Part shown: positions 24,821 through 33,202 of the stretch, piece after piece
Layout: the number at the start of each line of letters is the position of its first letter
How positions within the stretch are numbered: the first letter of the stretch is position 1
Assembly (NCBI GenBank): GCA_015232865.1
Contig: JADFYU010000018.1
Span: forward strand, 1-45,548
Direction: 5' to 3'
Length of the DNA: 45,548 nt
Source: Magnetococcales bacterium
GTDB taxonomy: Bacteria; Pseudomonadota; Magnetococcia; Magnetococcales; UBA8363
Program-made: the position numbers and the translations under genes
Notes under the pieces: generated by a model
Database searches by the model: none
The model's input: the letters and a program-made list of their open reading frames with translations, nothing else
Told to the model about the DNA's origin: nothing

Positions 24821-25714
24821 ATGAAGCGGAAAAACTACCGACTTTACGGGGCCATCCTGGGAGCTGTGGCCATCGCTGTGGCCGCCGGACCGGGTGAAGC
24901 GTTGGAGCTTAACGGGTATGACTCAACCCTGGATCAGGGACTCTACAAATATTCGCCCCGTTTTCGGGAAATGGCGGAGTTTCCTCCCACGGAGGGGTTG
25001 ATTGACGAAGGACAGGATCTCTTTAAAAAAGACCGGGACGGCAAATCCTGTGAAACCTGTCACGGTGAGGACGGCGAACGGTTGGTCGGTGCGGCGACCG
25101 GCTATCCCAAATACAACCCTAAATTGGGCAAACCCCAATTGATTCAACAGAAAATCAATGAATGCCTGACCGAACAGATGGGCCAAGCTCCACTGAAAGA
25201 TGAGAGTTCGGAACAGATCCTTCTGATTACCTATGTCAAAGCCCTCTCCAACGGCATGCCGTTGGCCGTTCAAACCGATGGTCCCATGGCCCCATTTTTA
25301 AAAGCCGGGAAAGAGTCTTATTTTACCCGGATCGGCCACTTTGACGTCTCCTGCTCTAGTTGTCATCACAATGCCGCCGGTGCAAACATCCGGGCAGAAT
25401 ATCTCAGCACCACCGATAATACCGGTCAGAGCAAGTTCAATGAATTGGTCGTCCAGGCCATGGCGCAAAAAAATGAGCAGGATCAGCGTAATATGGCTGG
25501 CGGAACCATCGGCTCCGGCTCCATTGACCATTGGCCGACCTACCGGCTGAAATGGGGACAGGTCGCCACCATGCAACGACGTCTGAAGACCTGCAACAAA
25601 AATGTTCGGGCGCAACCGAAAGCATCCGGGGATGACTATTATGTCAATCTGGAACTTTATCTGGCTTCCATTTCCAACGGATTGCCCATGAACGTACCGG
25701 GAATCCGGCCATAA
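24821..25714 (+). CDS. soxA: SoxA, dihaem cytochrome subunit
   Basis: A 297-residue exported cytochrome, the catalytic subunit of SoxAX that couples thiosulfate oxidatively to SoxY. The signal peptide is about 28 residues. Two haem-binding motifs are present, CETCH (77-81) and CSSCH (178-182), so this is the dihaem type of SoxA. The active-site cysteine that is persulfidated in characterised SoxA is expected at C258 (RLKTCNKNVRAQP). Start ATG 24821 follows GGAGAGTTACA; a longer frame that begins inside soxZ is rejected. Confidence 0.95.
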   Translation: MKRKNYRLYGAILGAVAIAVAAGPGEALELNGYDSTLDQGLYKYSPRFREMAEFPPTEGLIDEGQDLFKKDRDGKSCETCHGEDGERLVGAATGYPKYNPKLGKPQLIQQKINECLTEQMGQAPLKDESSEQILLITYVKALSNGMPLAVQTDGPMAPFLKAGKESYFTRIGHFDVSCSSCHHNAAGANIRAEYLSTTDNTGQSKFNELVVQAMAQKNEQDQRNMAGGTIGSGSIDHWPTYRLKWGQVATMQRRLKTCNKNVRAQPKASGDDYYVNLELYLASISNGLPMNVPGIRP

Positions 25715-25816
25715 CACCCATTATCCTAGATTGGGCAGTTGTAAGTGCGTAAGCGGTGCAACATATTGGTTTATCTGGTGAACTAGAAAAAATTGCGTTG
25801 TGAAAGAGAATTTAAC

Positions 25817-27511
25817 ATGAATCTAAACCGTAGAGAGCTATTGGAAATGGGGCTTTTATCGGCGGCGGCTTTTGTGGCCGGACCGGGAATCAGTCTGGGA
25901 CAGGCCGCCAATCGAGCCTCGGCCCAAGATCTGCTTCGCTTCCCGGATACCGGCAAGCTGACCCTGCTCCATTTTGCCGATTGTCATGCCCAACTGCTGC
26001 CGGTCTATTTTCGCGAACCCGATACCAATCTTGGCGTCGGAGCGGCGATTGGCCAACCGCCACACCTGACCAACCAAGCCTTTTTGTCCCACTTTGGCAT
26101 AGCGGACGGCTCTCCTGAAGCGTACGCTTTTTCGGCACCGGACTATATAAAACTGGCCCATGAATTTGGTGCCGTCGGTGGCATGGCCCATATGGCAACG
26201 GTGGTCAAACATGTCCGAGACCAACGGGGAGCCGACAATGTTTTGCTGTTGGACAGCGGCGACACCTGGCAGGGTAGTTATACGTCCATGGTAACCGAAG
26301 GGGACGATATGATCCAGGTGGCCAACCTGCTGGGGGTCGATGCCATGACCGCCCACTGGGAGTTCACCTATGGGGCTGAAAAGGTCAAGGAGAATATAGA
26401 AAAACTCAATTTTTCCTTTCTCGCTCACAACGTCAAGGATTCCGAATGGGAAGAGCCGGTATTCAAACCCCATGAAATTTTTGAAAAAGGCGGCGCCAAA
26501 GTTGCGGTGATCGGCCAGGTTTTTCCCTACACCCCCATTGCCAACCCGCGTCGATTGATTCCGAACTGGTCCATGGGCATCCAGGAAAAATCGGTGCAGG
26601 AGCAGGTCGATGAGGTTCGATCCCAAGGGGCGACGGTTGTGGTTCTGCTCTCTCATAACGGTATGGATGTCGATCTGAAATTGGCCTCACGAGTCAGCGG
26701 AATCGACGTCATTCTGGGAGGACACACCCATGACGCCATCCCCCACCCGACCCAGGTGCACAATTCCGGGGGTATCACCCTGGTCTGCAACTCCGGCTCC
26801 AATGGCAAATTTTTAAGCCGCATGGATCTGGATGTCGATCAATCCGGCCTGCGAAGCTGGCAATATAGACTGATTCCCATCCTCTCACAGATCATTCCGC
26901 CTGATGCGGAAATGGCTGCCCTGATTGAAAAAATACGCCGACCCCACGAGGCGGAATTGAACCGGGTTATCGGCCATAATGAATCACTCCTCTATCGGCG
27001 GGGCAGTTTTAACGGCACCTTTGACGACCTGATTTGTCAAGCGTTGACCACTCAGATGGATGCTGAGATTTCCCTGTCGCCGGGATTTCGCTGGGGAACC
27101 TCTCTCCTACCCGGTCAACCGGTCACCATGGAGGCCATCTACAACCAGACGGCCATCACCTATCCCAACATCTATCGACGGACCATGACCGGTCAACAGA
27201 TCAAAGTGATTTTGGAGGATGTGGCAGACAACCTCTTCAATCCAGACCCCTATCGGCAACAGGGGGGAGACATGGTCCGGGTGGGAGGTATGCGTTATGC
27301 CATACGGATCAACGCGCCCATCGGCCAACGTCTGCAACAGATCGAGGTGGGCGGCAAACCCCTGGAGCTTGGTAAAGAGTATGTGGTCAGTGGTTGGGCC
27401 TCCATGGGAGAGGTGGAAGGACCACCGGTGTGGGAGGTTGTCAAAGATTATGTCGGCCAACAACAGGTGATCCGAATCAATCCCGGCCATACCTTGAAAG
27501 GAGTTTCATGA
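25817..27511 (+). CDS. soxB: SoxB, sulfate thiohydrolase
   Basis: A 564-residue periplasmic dimanganese hydrolase that releases sulfate from the SoxY-bound sulfone. The N-terminus NRRELLEMGLL is a Tat signal. The metallophosphatase domain has LLHFADCHAQL (D55, H57), DSGDTWQGS near residue 155, LSHNGMDVD and GGHTHDAIPHP near residue 300. A 5'-nucleotidase C-terminal domain follows (NGTFDDLICQALTTQMDAEISL...AITYPNIYRRTMTG). It lies 102 bp after soxA and its stop overlaps the start of the DUF302 gene. Confidence 0.96.
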   Translation: MNLNRRELLEMGLLSAAAFVAGPGISLGQAANRASAQDLLRFPDTGKLTLLHFADCHAQLLPVYFREPDTNLGVGAAIGQPPHLTNQAFLSHFGIADGSPEAYAFSAPDYIKLAHEFGAVGGMAHMATVVKHVRDQRGADNVLLLDSGDTWQGSYTSMVTEGDDMIQVANLLGVDAMTAHWEFTYGAEKVKENIEKLNFSFLAHNVKDSEWEEPVFKPHEIFEKGGAKVAVIGQVFPYTPIANPRRLIPNWSMGIQEKSVQEQVDEVRSQGATVVVLLSHNGMDVDLKLASRVSGIDVILGGHTHDAIPHPTQVHNSGGITLVCNSGSNGKFLSRMDLDVDQSGLRSWQYRLIPILSQIIPPDAEMAALIEKIRRPHEAELNRVIGHNESLLYRRGSFNGTFDDLICQALTTQMDAEISLSPGFRWGTSLLPGQPVTMEAIYNQTAITYPNIYRRTMTGQQIKVILEDVADNLFNPDPYRQQGGDMVRVGGMRYAIRINAPIGQRLQQIEVGGKPLELGKEYVVSGWASMGEVEGPPVWEVVKDYVGQQQVIRINPGHTLKGVS

Positions 27512-28065
27512 TGAAAACCATACGATGGGTGGTGTTGATGGCTGGCTTGCTCTTGACCCCCATTTTCTCTTCTCACGCGCAGGAAGCTCCGAAGGGCTAT
27601 GAAATCACAGCTTCAGAAGCCCGCTTGAACGCGTTACCAGGGGTGCGTCATCACGGTCCGGTTTTGGAAATCCCTCTGTTGGAAGGGGCCTCTTTTGACG
27701 ATCTGGTCATGACCTTGGAGGGGGAGATGCCGGAAGCCAACCTGAATATTGTCGCCCGACAGGATATGGGCAATGCCATTACCGCTCGAACGGGCATCCC
27801 CATGCCTCGGTATGTCATTTTCAATATTTGCAATCTGGAGGTGGGCCGCAAGATCATCACCGTCGAACCGGCTTTTGGAGCCTTTATGCCGTGTAAGGTG
27901 GTCTTATACGAAGAGTCCATGGACGGACGGGTCTGGGCGATTACCTATAAACCTGCTTTTGCCATCCCCTACTTTCCCAACCTGCCCCAAGAGGCGTTGG
28001 ATGCCGCCAGAGAGGTAGGAGACAAAATGTTTGATATCCTCTTCCTGATGGCGACGGAGGGATAG
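27511..28065 (+). CDS. DUF302-domain exported protein
   Basis: A 184-residue protein with a signal peptide ending near SSHAQ. The DUF302 domain has SFDDLVMTLEGEMPEANLNIVARQDMGNAI, then YVIFNICNLEVGRKIITVEPAFGAFMPCKVVLYE and VWAITYKPAFA. DUF302 proteins are frequently found with sulfur-metabolism and cytochrome genes, but their biochemical role is not established. Two conserved cysteines (CN and PCK) are present. ATGATG at 27508-27513 offers two starts; the second leaves better spacing after AAAGGAG and overlaps the soxB stop by one base. Confidence 0.8.
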   Translation: MKTIRWVVLMAGLLLTPIFSSHAQEAPKGYEITASEARLNALPGVRHHGPVLEIPLLEGASFDDLVMTLEGEMPEANLNIVARQDMGNAITARTGIPMPRYVIFNICNLEVGRKIITVEPAFGAFMPCKVVLYEESMDGRVWAITYKPAFAIPYFPNLPQEALDAAREVGDKMFDILFLMATEG

Positions 28066-28126
28066 CAAAATTCTGGTTCAATACACTCTTTTGAACCTAT
28101 AACAGTGGATCAATCAGGAGTTGAAC

Positions 28127-28660
28127 ATGCGTAGATTTTGGATGGCTTTGGTAACGGCTTGCGCTCTATTTTCCTTGCACGGAACCGCTCAGGCTCTGAT
28201 GAACGAACCCTTCTTTGAAGACTCCTTTCTAAACTTCAAAGAGGATGCCGAGTCGGCAGCGGATCAGGGAAAAATTCTCATGGTCTTTTATGAGCAGGAG
28301 GGCTGCCCCTATTGCACCGAACTGCACCAGAAAACCCTGAAAGATCCAGCGGTATTGGATTATATGGAGCAGCATTTCTATCCGATTCTGGTCGATATCT
28401 TTGGTGCCCGTGAAGCCATGGGATTCGATGGCGCGCCAACCCGAGAAAAAGCCCTCTCCCGAGCCCAACGGGTCCACTACACCCCCACGGTCGTCTTCTA
28501 TGGTCCCAGTGGAGTCGAGCTGTTTCGTCTGGCCGGATTCTGGAAACCGTTTCACTTTTTGGCCAGCATGGAATATGTCTTCGAAGATCATCACCACAAA
28601 ATGAACTTTCAAGATTTTATCCGAGCAAAAATCAATGCTGAAAAATCCGAGAAAAAATAG
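28127..28660 (+). CDS. soxW: SoxW-like periplasmic thioredoxin
   Basis: A 177-residue exported thioredoxin-fold protein with the active site CPYC at 60-63 after LMVFYEQEGC. The following TELHQKTLKDPAVLDYMEQHFYPILVDIFG and the cis-Pro region VHYTPTVVFYGPSGVELFRLAGF are as in SoxW and related thioredoxins. It probably keeps a Sox component reduced, for example the SoxY cysteine. The ATG at 28127 follows AGGAGTTGAAC. The gene symbol is assigned on context and fold. Confidence 0.8.
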   Translation: MRRFWMALVTACALFSLHGTAQALMNEPFFEDSFLNFKEDAESAADQGKILMVFYEQEGCPYCTELHQKTLKDPAVLDYMEQHFYPILVDIFGAREAMGFDGAPTREKALSRAQRVHYTPTVVFYGPSGVELFRLAGFWKPFHFLASMEYVFEDHHHKMNFQDFIRAKINAEKSEKK

Positions 28661-28874
28661 TCCGATTCACCCCTTTTACTCAAGAGATATCGACAAGACC
28701 GGTTTGCTCTCCTTTTTTCTGGTTTTTGCCTTGAATTTTTCACTGTTGCAAGCTGATGAGCGGGTTCGAGCTTACCCCCCTCAGCAGATAGCCGAACACA
28801 CCTATGTGATTCATGGTCCTCTGGGCTACCCCAGCCCGGAAAACTGGATGTGGAACAGGAGCTTTTTTAGTTGA
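28635..28874 (+). pseudogene. 5' remnant of SoxH-like metallo-beta-lactamase gene
   Basis: A 79-codon frame that starts inside the end of soxW. A hydrophobic export segment (LLSFFLVFALNFSLLQA) is followed by YPPQQIAEHTYVIHGPLGYPSPEN, the characteristic opening of SoxH-type and quinohaemoprotein-relay metallo-beta-lactamase-fold hydrolases. Homology stops abruptly after PEN, and seven unrelated residues lead to a stop. No HxHxDH metal motif is found downstream in any frame before the next gene at 28897. The gene has evidently lost its catalytic part by deletion near 28850. Confidence 0.6.
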
Positions 28875-28896
28875 TGGATTGGATGGGTTTTACCGC

Positions 28897-29772
28897 TTAC
28901 TCACGGTCCAATTCCGAGTCCAAATCCAAAGCGGTATCTGGAATATCCAGAAAACTTTCCGTCGTCTGAATGGCGTCTGAATCGTTGATCTTATACTCGA
29001 TGACACTGAGCAGATAGACAATCTCTCGACTTAAATCCAGGGTATGTTTGTAGTGGTCTTCGGCACGCCTGTGTTGCTTGTTTCGCAGAGCTCGCAAGAC
29101 TTTTTCCGCCTGTTCGTGGAAGGCTTTATGGGCGCTGTCCAGTTGAACCATTTCCGAAAACCCGCTAAACCGGCTTAAACCGGTGGCGTGAATCCAGACC
29201 CCCAGTGAGCAAAGCTCCGCCGACTCCAGGGAGACCCCCTTACCCCAATGGCGAAAAGCGGTCATGAGATTTTTAACCCAGCGCAGATGGATCAGGCGGG
29301 CTTGGCTGATTTTAAGGATTCCATGGTCTTCGGGCAAAGCCCGGAAGGGGCCGGCAAACAGTCGCTGAAAGTGAGCGCGGGCTGGCCGTCTGGTTGGCGG
29401 CATCTGATGGTTGATTTCCAGAGATTCCAGTTCAATTTCAGTCAGGTGAAAAATAACCTCCTGACTGAACTCGCGAACCGTCTGCAACTCTTGAGCGACT
29501 CGCAGCCGGCTCCCGCCATTTTCGTGGATCAGGGCCATTCTACGAGCAGCCAAATGAAATTTTTCATGGGCAATCTTGAGCGGATGAATGGCTTCCAACC
29601 CCCCATAATCATCCATTCCGGGGCCGTCCAACCATCGGCCCAAAGCGCACTCGTCATCAGATTGAGATGCGGTTGTAATGGTTCCACCACGGGAGGCGGC
29701 TTCCATCTCATATTCCCAGTTGATATGGGCGGTACGTGCCAACCCCAGGTCTAATTTTGGTTTTGAAGCCAT
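28897..29772 (-). CDS. Protein with two tandem CZB zinc-binding domains
   Basis: A 291-residue cytoplasmic protein containing two chemoreceptor zinc-binding (CZB) domains and nothing else recognisable. The first, residues about 8-115, has AHINWEYEME, then CALGRWLDGPG, then HPLKIAHEKFH. The second, residues about 155-265, has IHLRWVKNLM, CSLGVWIHATGL and LDSAHKAFHEQAEK. The expected His, Cys, His, His zinc ligands are visible in each. CZB domains normally occur singly at the end of chemoreceptors or diguanylate cyclases and sense zinc or hypochlorous acid. There is no kinase or receptor domain here. It lies convergent to the sox genes and downstream of feoB, suggesting a free metal or redox sensor. 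Confidence 0.75.
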   Translation of the reverse strand: MASKPKLDLGLARTAHINWEYEMEAASRGGTITTASQSDDECALGRWLDGPGMDDYGGLEAIHPLKIAHEKFHLAARRMALIHENGGSRLRVAQELQTVREFSQEVIFHLTEIELESLEINHQMPPTRRPARAHFQRLFAGPFRALPEDHGILKISQARLIHLRWVKNLMTAFRHWGKGVSLESAELCSLGVWIHATGLSRFSGFSEMVQLDSAHKAFHEQAEKVLRALRNKQHRRAEDHYKHTLDLSREIVYLLSVIEYKINDSDAIQTTESFLDIPDTALDLDSELDRE

Positions 29773-29885
29773 TAAAAAACAAGATCCTCAAATAGAGTCA
29801 TCCCTGACGAAGAAGAACCGAATTCAGGGTTGGTCGTTATCACGCTCCGTCATGCCGTCAACTGCCGTCTCGGGATGATGCGAAA

Positions 29886-30092
29886 TCAGGTGCCAGAGGG
29901 AAGCGAGTCGCCACAACCCCCGGCTTTTTTTTCCTCTTGTTTCACTCGACAAGAACCGCTGGCCGAACAGCCACAAGAGATCCCTTTTTTTTTGTTGGAA
30001 AAAAGATCATGGGCACTCTTGTAGATGTAGCGCAGACATAACGCCAAAACAGTGCCCAAAATCAATAATTCGATCCAACTGATCTCATTCAT
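29886..30092 (-). CDS. FeoB-associated Cys-rich membrane protein
   Basis: A 68-residue protein with one membrane helix (WIELLILGTVLALCLRYIYKS). A cytoplasmic tail contains five cysteines (CGCSASGSCRVKQEEKKAGGCG). Its ATG at 30092 overlaps the feoB stop by 4 bases. This is the usual form and position of the small FeoB-associated Cys-rich proteins, which may help ferrous iron transport or sense iron or oxygen. A longer frame reads back into feoB and is not used. Confidence 0.8.
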   Translation of the reverse strand: MNEISWIELLILGTVLALCLRYIYKSAHDLFSNKKKGISCGCSASGSCRVKQEEKKAGGCGDSLPSGT

Positions 30093-32227
30093 ATGAATAG
30101 ATTTCCAACCGTAACGATAAGAAAAGCCAGACTCCACGCCAGCATAAGTGAGAATCCCACCGAAAATCCAGCCCAATGCCAGCCACCAGCCTCCCGACGA
30201 ATCGTCGCGATGGTTGCCAGGCAGGGAGAGTATAACAAAGCAAAGATCATAAAAGCAAAAGCGACAAGAGGCGACATGGTTTTTCCGAGTACGGCTCGCA
30301 GGCTGCCCGACTCTTCCGTAGACTCTTCATCTTGGGAGTAGATGACCGCATAACTGGCCACCACCACCTCTTTGGCGACAAATCCGGTCAAAATCGCCAC
30401 GGTATCGCGCCAGGTAAAATCCAGTGGAGCAAAGATCGGAGCAATGGTCCGGGCCACTTGTCCGAGATAACTCTCAGACAGTTTCTCTTGAGCTTTTTGT
30501 TGTTTGAAGGTGCGTATGGATTCCTGATTCTCCGGGCTTTCCGGCAAGGCTTGGAGTTGCTCGATTTTGGTTTCAAAATCCATGCTGTAATCGACTTGAG
30601 TCGGGAAGGCCTGCAAAAACCAGATGACAATGGAACCAACCAGAATGACGCCGGCAATTTTTTGCAGAAAGTTCAACGCTTTATCCCACATATGAACCAG
30701 TACGGCCCGCAAGGTCGGCAGACGGTAGGGCGGCAACTCCATGACAAAGGCTTCGTGGGCGCCTTTCGGCAGCAATTTATTCAGAAGAACCGAAGCCCCC
30801 ATTGCGATGATGATGCTCAACATGTACATGATAAAAACCATGGTGCCGGCCATCTCGCTGAAAAAAGCCCCGGCAAACAGAATGAAGACCGGCAACCGGG
30901 CTGCACAGAGCATAAACGGGTTGATCAAGATCGTAATCAGACGGGAGCGGTCACTTTCGATGGTGCGGGTGGCCATCACCGCCGGAACATTACAACCAAA
31001 GCCCATCACCAGGGGAATCAGGGCCTTGCCATGCAAGCCAAAGGTGTGCATGGCCCGGTCCATCAGAAAGGCTGCACGGGTCAAATAGCCGGTCTCACTG
31101 AAAACAGCCATAAAAAAGAACAAAATGACAATGTTGGGCAGAAAAATAATGGTTCCACCCACCCCAGCGACAATTCCGTCGATAAACAGATCATGAACCA
31201 TGCCGGCCGGAATCTGCCCATCCAAAAAGTCCGAAACCAGCGTCACCCCGGAGTCGATCCAGTTCATGGGAATCTCACCCAGAGAGAAGGTGGTTTGGAA
31301 CATCATCCAGAGCAGTCCGACAAAAATCGGAATTCCGAACAGACGGTGGAGGAAAAACTTGTCCAGCTTACGGGTCAGGTCGTAGCGGCTGTTGGGATCG
31401 TCAGAAACTTGGACCGCTTCAAGGACCATACCGTGAACAAACCCGTATCGGGCATCGGCGAAGAGCATCTCACACTCACCGTCATGATCACGGGCCAAAT
31501 CGTAACGCTCACGTCGAACCATCTCCAACAGGTGACTGTGATCCTCCTCCTGGCGTAAAAGCGCCTCATCCCCCTCCAACAATTTGATCGCCAACCAGTG
31601 GGTCTGCTTATCACTCATCTCTTGAGGATGCAGTTGGGTTATCTTTTCCTGAACACGAACCACCGCTTGAGCCAGATGATCATCATATTTTATTGTAAAA
31701 CGAGTGTCTTTTAGAGGGCCGGATCGGGCCGTATCGATGATGGCCTCTTTGAGAGCGTCCAGACCTTCACCACTTATGCCGTTGGTCTCGATGACCGGCC
31801 CACCCAACATGGATGACAGAGCGCTGGAGTCGATTGTCAACCTCTTTCGTCGAGCCTCGTCAATCATGTTCAGAACAAAAACAACCGGCTGTCCCATCTC
31901 GATCAACTGACTGGTCAAGAATAGTGACCGCTCCAAATTGCCGGCATCAAGAATATTGACAATGACGTCAGCCTTTTCTGAATGGATGAAATCGCGGCTG
32001 GCACTCTCCTCAGGAGAAAGAGTTGTCAAGGCATAGATTCCAGGCAGGTCGGTGATACTGACTTTCTGATTATGATGGACAAAAGATCGCTCTTGGGCGG
32101 AAACCGTCACGCGCGGATAGTTCCCGACATTATCTTTAGAGCCACACAGTTTGTTTAAAATAGTCGTTTTCCCACAGTTGGGGTTTCCGACCAAACCAAT
32201 GGTAATGGCTGGTGTGGCTGCTTCCAT
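30089..32227 (-). CDS. feoB: Ferrous iron transporter FeoB
   Basis: A 712-residue GTPase-coupled ferrous iron permease. The N-terminal G domain has GNPNCGKTT (G1), a DLPG motif in TDLPGIYAL (G3) and NMID (G4, in FVLNMIDEA). A helical spacer follows, then the membrane part with gate regions: LFIDGIVAGVGGTIIFLPNIVILFFFMA, MDRAMHTFGLHGKALIPLVMGFGCNVPAVMATRTIE and LFAGAFF. A final block is VAILTGFVAKEVVVASYAVIYSQ...SPLVAFAFMIFALLYSPCLATIATIRREAG. The start is ATG 32227, following AGGGATC; an upstream TTG is less likely. It is 323 bp downstream of feoA, with a long hairpin between. Confidence 0.96.
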   Translation of the reverse strand: MEAATPAITIGLVGNPNCGKTTILNKLCGSKDNVGNYPRVTVSAQERSFVHHNQKVSITDLPGIYALTTLSPEESASRDFIHSEKADVIVNILDAGNLERSLFLTSQLIEMGQPVVFVLNMIDEARRKRLTIDSSALSSMLGGPVIETNGISGEGLDALKEAIIDTARSGPLKDTRFTIKYDDHLAQAVVRVQEKITQLHPQEMSDKQTHWLAIKLLEGDEALLRQEEDHSHLLEMVRRERYDLARDHDGECEMLFADARYGFVHGMVLEAVQVSDDPNSRYDLTRKLDKFFLHRLFGIPIFVGLLWMMFQTTFSLGEIPMNWIDSGVTLVSDFLDGQIPAGMVHDLFIDGIVAGVGGTIIFLPNIVILFFFMAVFSETGYLTRAAFLMDRAMHTFGLHGKALIPLVMGFGCNVPAVMATRTIESDRSRLITILINPFMLCAARLPVFILFAGAFFSEMAGTMVFIMYMLSIIIAMGASVLLNKLLPKGAHEAFVMELPPYRLPTLRAVLVHMWDKALNFLQKIAGVILVGSIVIWFLQAFPTQVDYSMDFETKIEQLQALPESPENQESIRTFKQQKAQEKLSESYLGQVARTIAPIFAPLDFTWRDTVAILTGFVAKEVVVASYAVIYSQDEESTEESGSLRAVLGKTMSPLVAFAFMIFALLYSPCLATIATIRREAGGWHWAGFSVGFSLMLAWSLAFLIVTVGNLFI

Positions 32228-32245
32228 TCTTTTGATCCCTATCAA

Positions 32246-32550
32246 ATTGCGGTGTTAACACAAATAATCCAAAATCGCAGACAAGATAAAACCACCGGAT
32301 ATCCGGTCACTCCGGGTCTGACCGGAGTAACCGGATATCCTCAATTTTTTCCTGAATTCGGCAGTTGGCTCCGCGAAAATGGTGCGACGGTTTGGTTTGT
32401 CTGGGGAATGAAAAAAAATTGAACGCACCTGATTGGCGATTTTTTTTCAGTTAGCCCGGTGAAAAAGAAAGTGCGTCCGTCCTCTGCAAACAACGACCAA
32501 ATCCGGGTTGAATGCTGGTCACTCTTTCAAAAAGTGATGAGCGACAGCCA
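32246..32550. other. feoA-feoB spacer
   Basis: A spacer between two genes that are usually adjacent. It holds the 44-bp hairpin at 32297-32340 and no supported gene. Its length and structure suggest post-transcriptional or attenuation control of feoB, or a relic of inserted DNA. No convincing Fur box could be picked out by eye. Confidence 0.4.
32297..32340. terminator. Long hairpin between feoA and feoB
   Basis: A 19-base arm at 32297-32315 (GGATATCCGGTCACTCCGG) and a 19-base arm at 32322-32340 (CCGGAGTAACCGGATATCC) pair at 18 of 19 positions around a 6-base loop GTCTGA. The left end also forms the perfect palindrome ACCGGATATCCGGT. On the plus strand it is followed by TCAATTTTTT, but no plus-strand gene precedes it. 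On the minus strand, the direction of feoA-feoB transcription, it is followed by GGTGGTTTTATC, a weak T-tract. It may act as partial terminator or mRNA stabiliser. Confidence 0.55.
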
Positions 32551-32808
32551 CTATCCGTTTGAAACCAGAATTTTTTCGGCATCATCGTTACGGATGGTTA
32601 AACGGTATCCAAGGATAGAATAAATTCGAGGATCACCAAGGGGGGCCTGGGTATCGAGTGAAATCTCTTTTCCGCGAACAATTCCCAAGGCCATCAAACG
32701 TCTTTTACTGATATCATCCCCTTTCAAACCAACAATGCGAACAACTTTTCCACCTTTTAATTTGTCCAACGTGATTGTGCTGGCTGTCTGTTCTGTTTGG
32801 TCAGGCAT
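32551..32808 (-). CDS. feoA: Ferrous iron transport protein FeoA
   Basis: An 85-residue SH3-like cytoplasmic protein required for FeoB activity. It has ITLDKLKGGKVVRIVGLKGDDISKRRLMALGIVRGKEISLDTQAPLGDPRIYSILGYRLTIRNDDAEKI, a full FeoA domain. The start is ATG 32808 (MPDQTEQ), nine bases after AAGGAT; an ATG three codons earlier is possible. It is the first gene of the feo operon, with a promoter-like element at 32853-32881. Confidence 0.93.
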   Translation of the reverse strand: MPDQTEQTASTITLDKLKGGKVVRIVGLKGDDISKRRLMALGIVRGKEISLDTQAPLGDPRIYSILGYRLTIRNDDAEKILVSNG

Positions 32809-32852
32809 GTTAAGCATCCTTCAGTATCTTAATTGTGTTGAGAATCATCCGC

Positions 32853-32881
32853 ATTTAACGTTCTTTCCAAAGGATAGTCAA
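32853..32881 (-). promoter_or_regulatory. Sigma70-like promoter of feoA
   Basis: On the minus strand, TTGACT (32881-32876) and TTAAAT (32858-32853) are 17 bp apart, about 45 bp upstream of the feoA start. GATGATTCTCA follows the -10 box and faintly resembles half of a Fur site. The rest of the 32809-33202 gap holds no supported gene. Confidence 0.4.
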
Positions 32882-33202
32882 GTGCTTTTTTCCATGGAGG
32901 ACCGGCTTATTTTTGCAACGGCGGTTGGCGATGCGTGCCTGGTGCAATCCAAACGATTGTTGAACAAAAATGGTGTCGGAGATAATCGGTTGTTTTCCCA
33001 GGTTACCGCGTTGCCCAACACAAGGACCAACCAAACCCAATAAATTTGTAAAACATTAAAATAATAAGATATATTATGAACATTTAAAGAAGTAAGGGCT
33101 TATACCCATGCAGAATAATCTATAGCCGTTTGAAGCATTAATGTTTATAGTGGGTCGTATCGACTGTTATGAACAATTCAACTTTTCCACTTTTGGGTTG
33201 CG

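Noticed and set aside
32297..32340. Hairpin as a rho-independent terminator of a plus-strand gene
   Set aside because: The plus-strand T-tract is good, but no plus-strand gene lies upstream; both neighbours are on the minus strand.
32345..32430. Short plus-strand frame FGSWLRENGATVWFVWGMKKN after the feo hairpin
   Set aside because: No start codon and too short; probably chance in the spacer.
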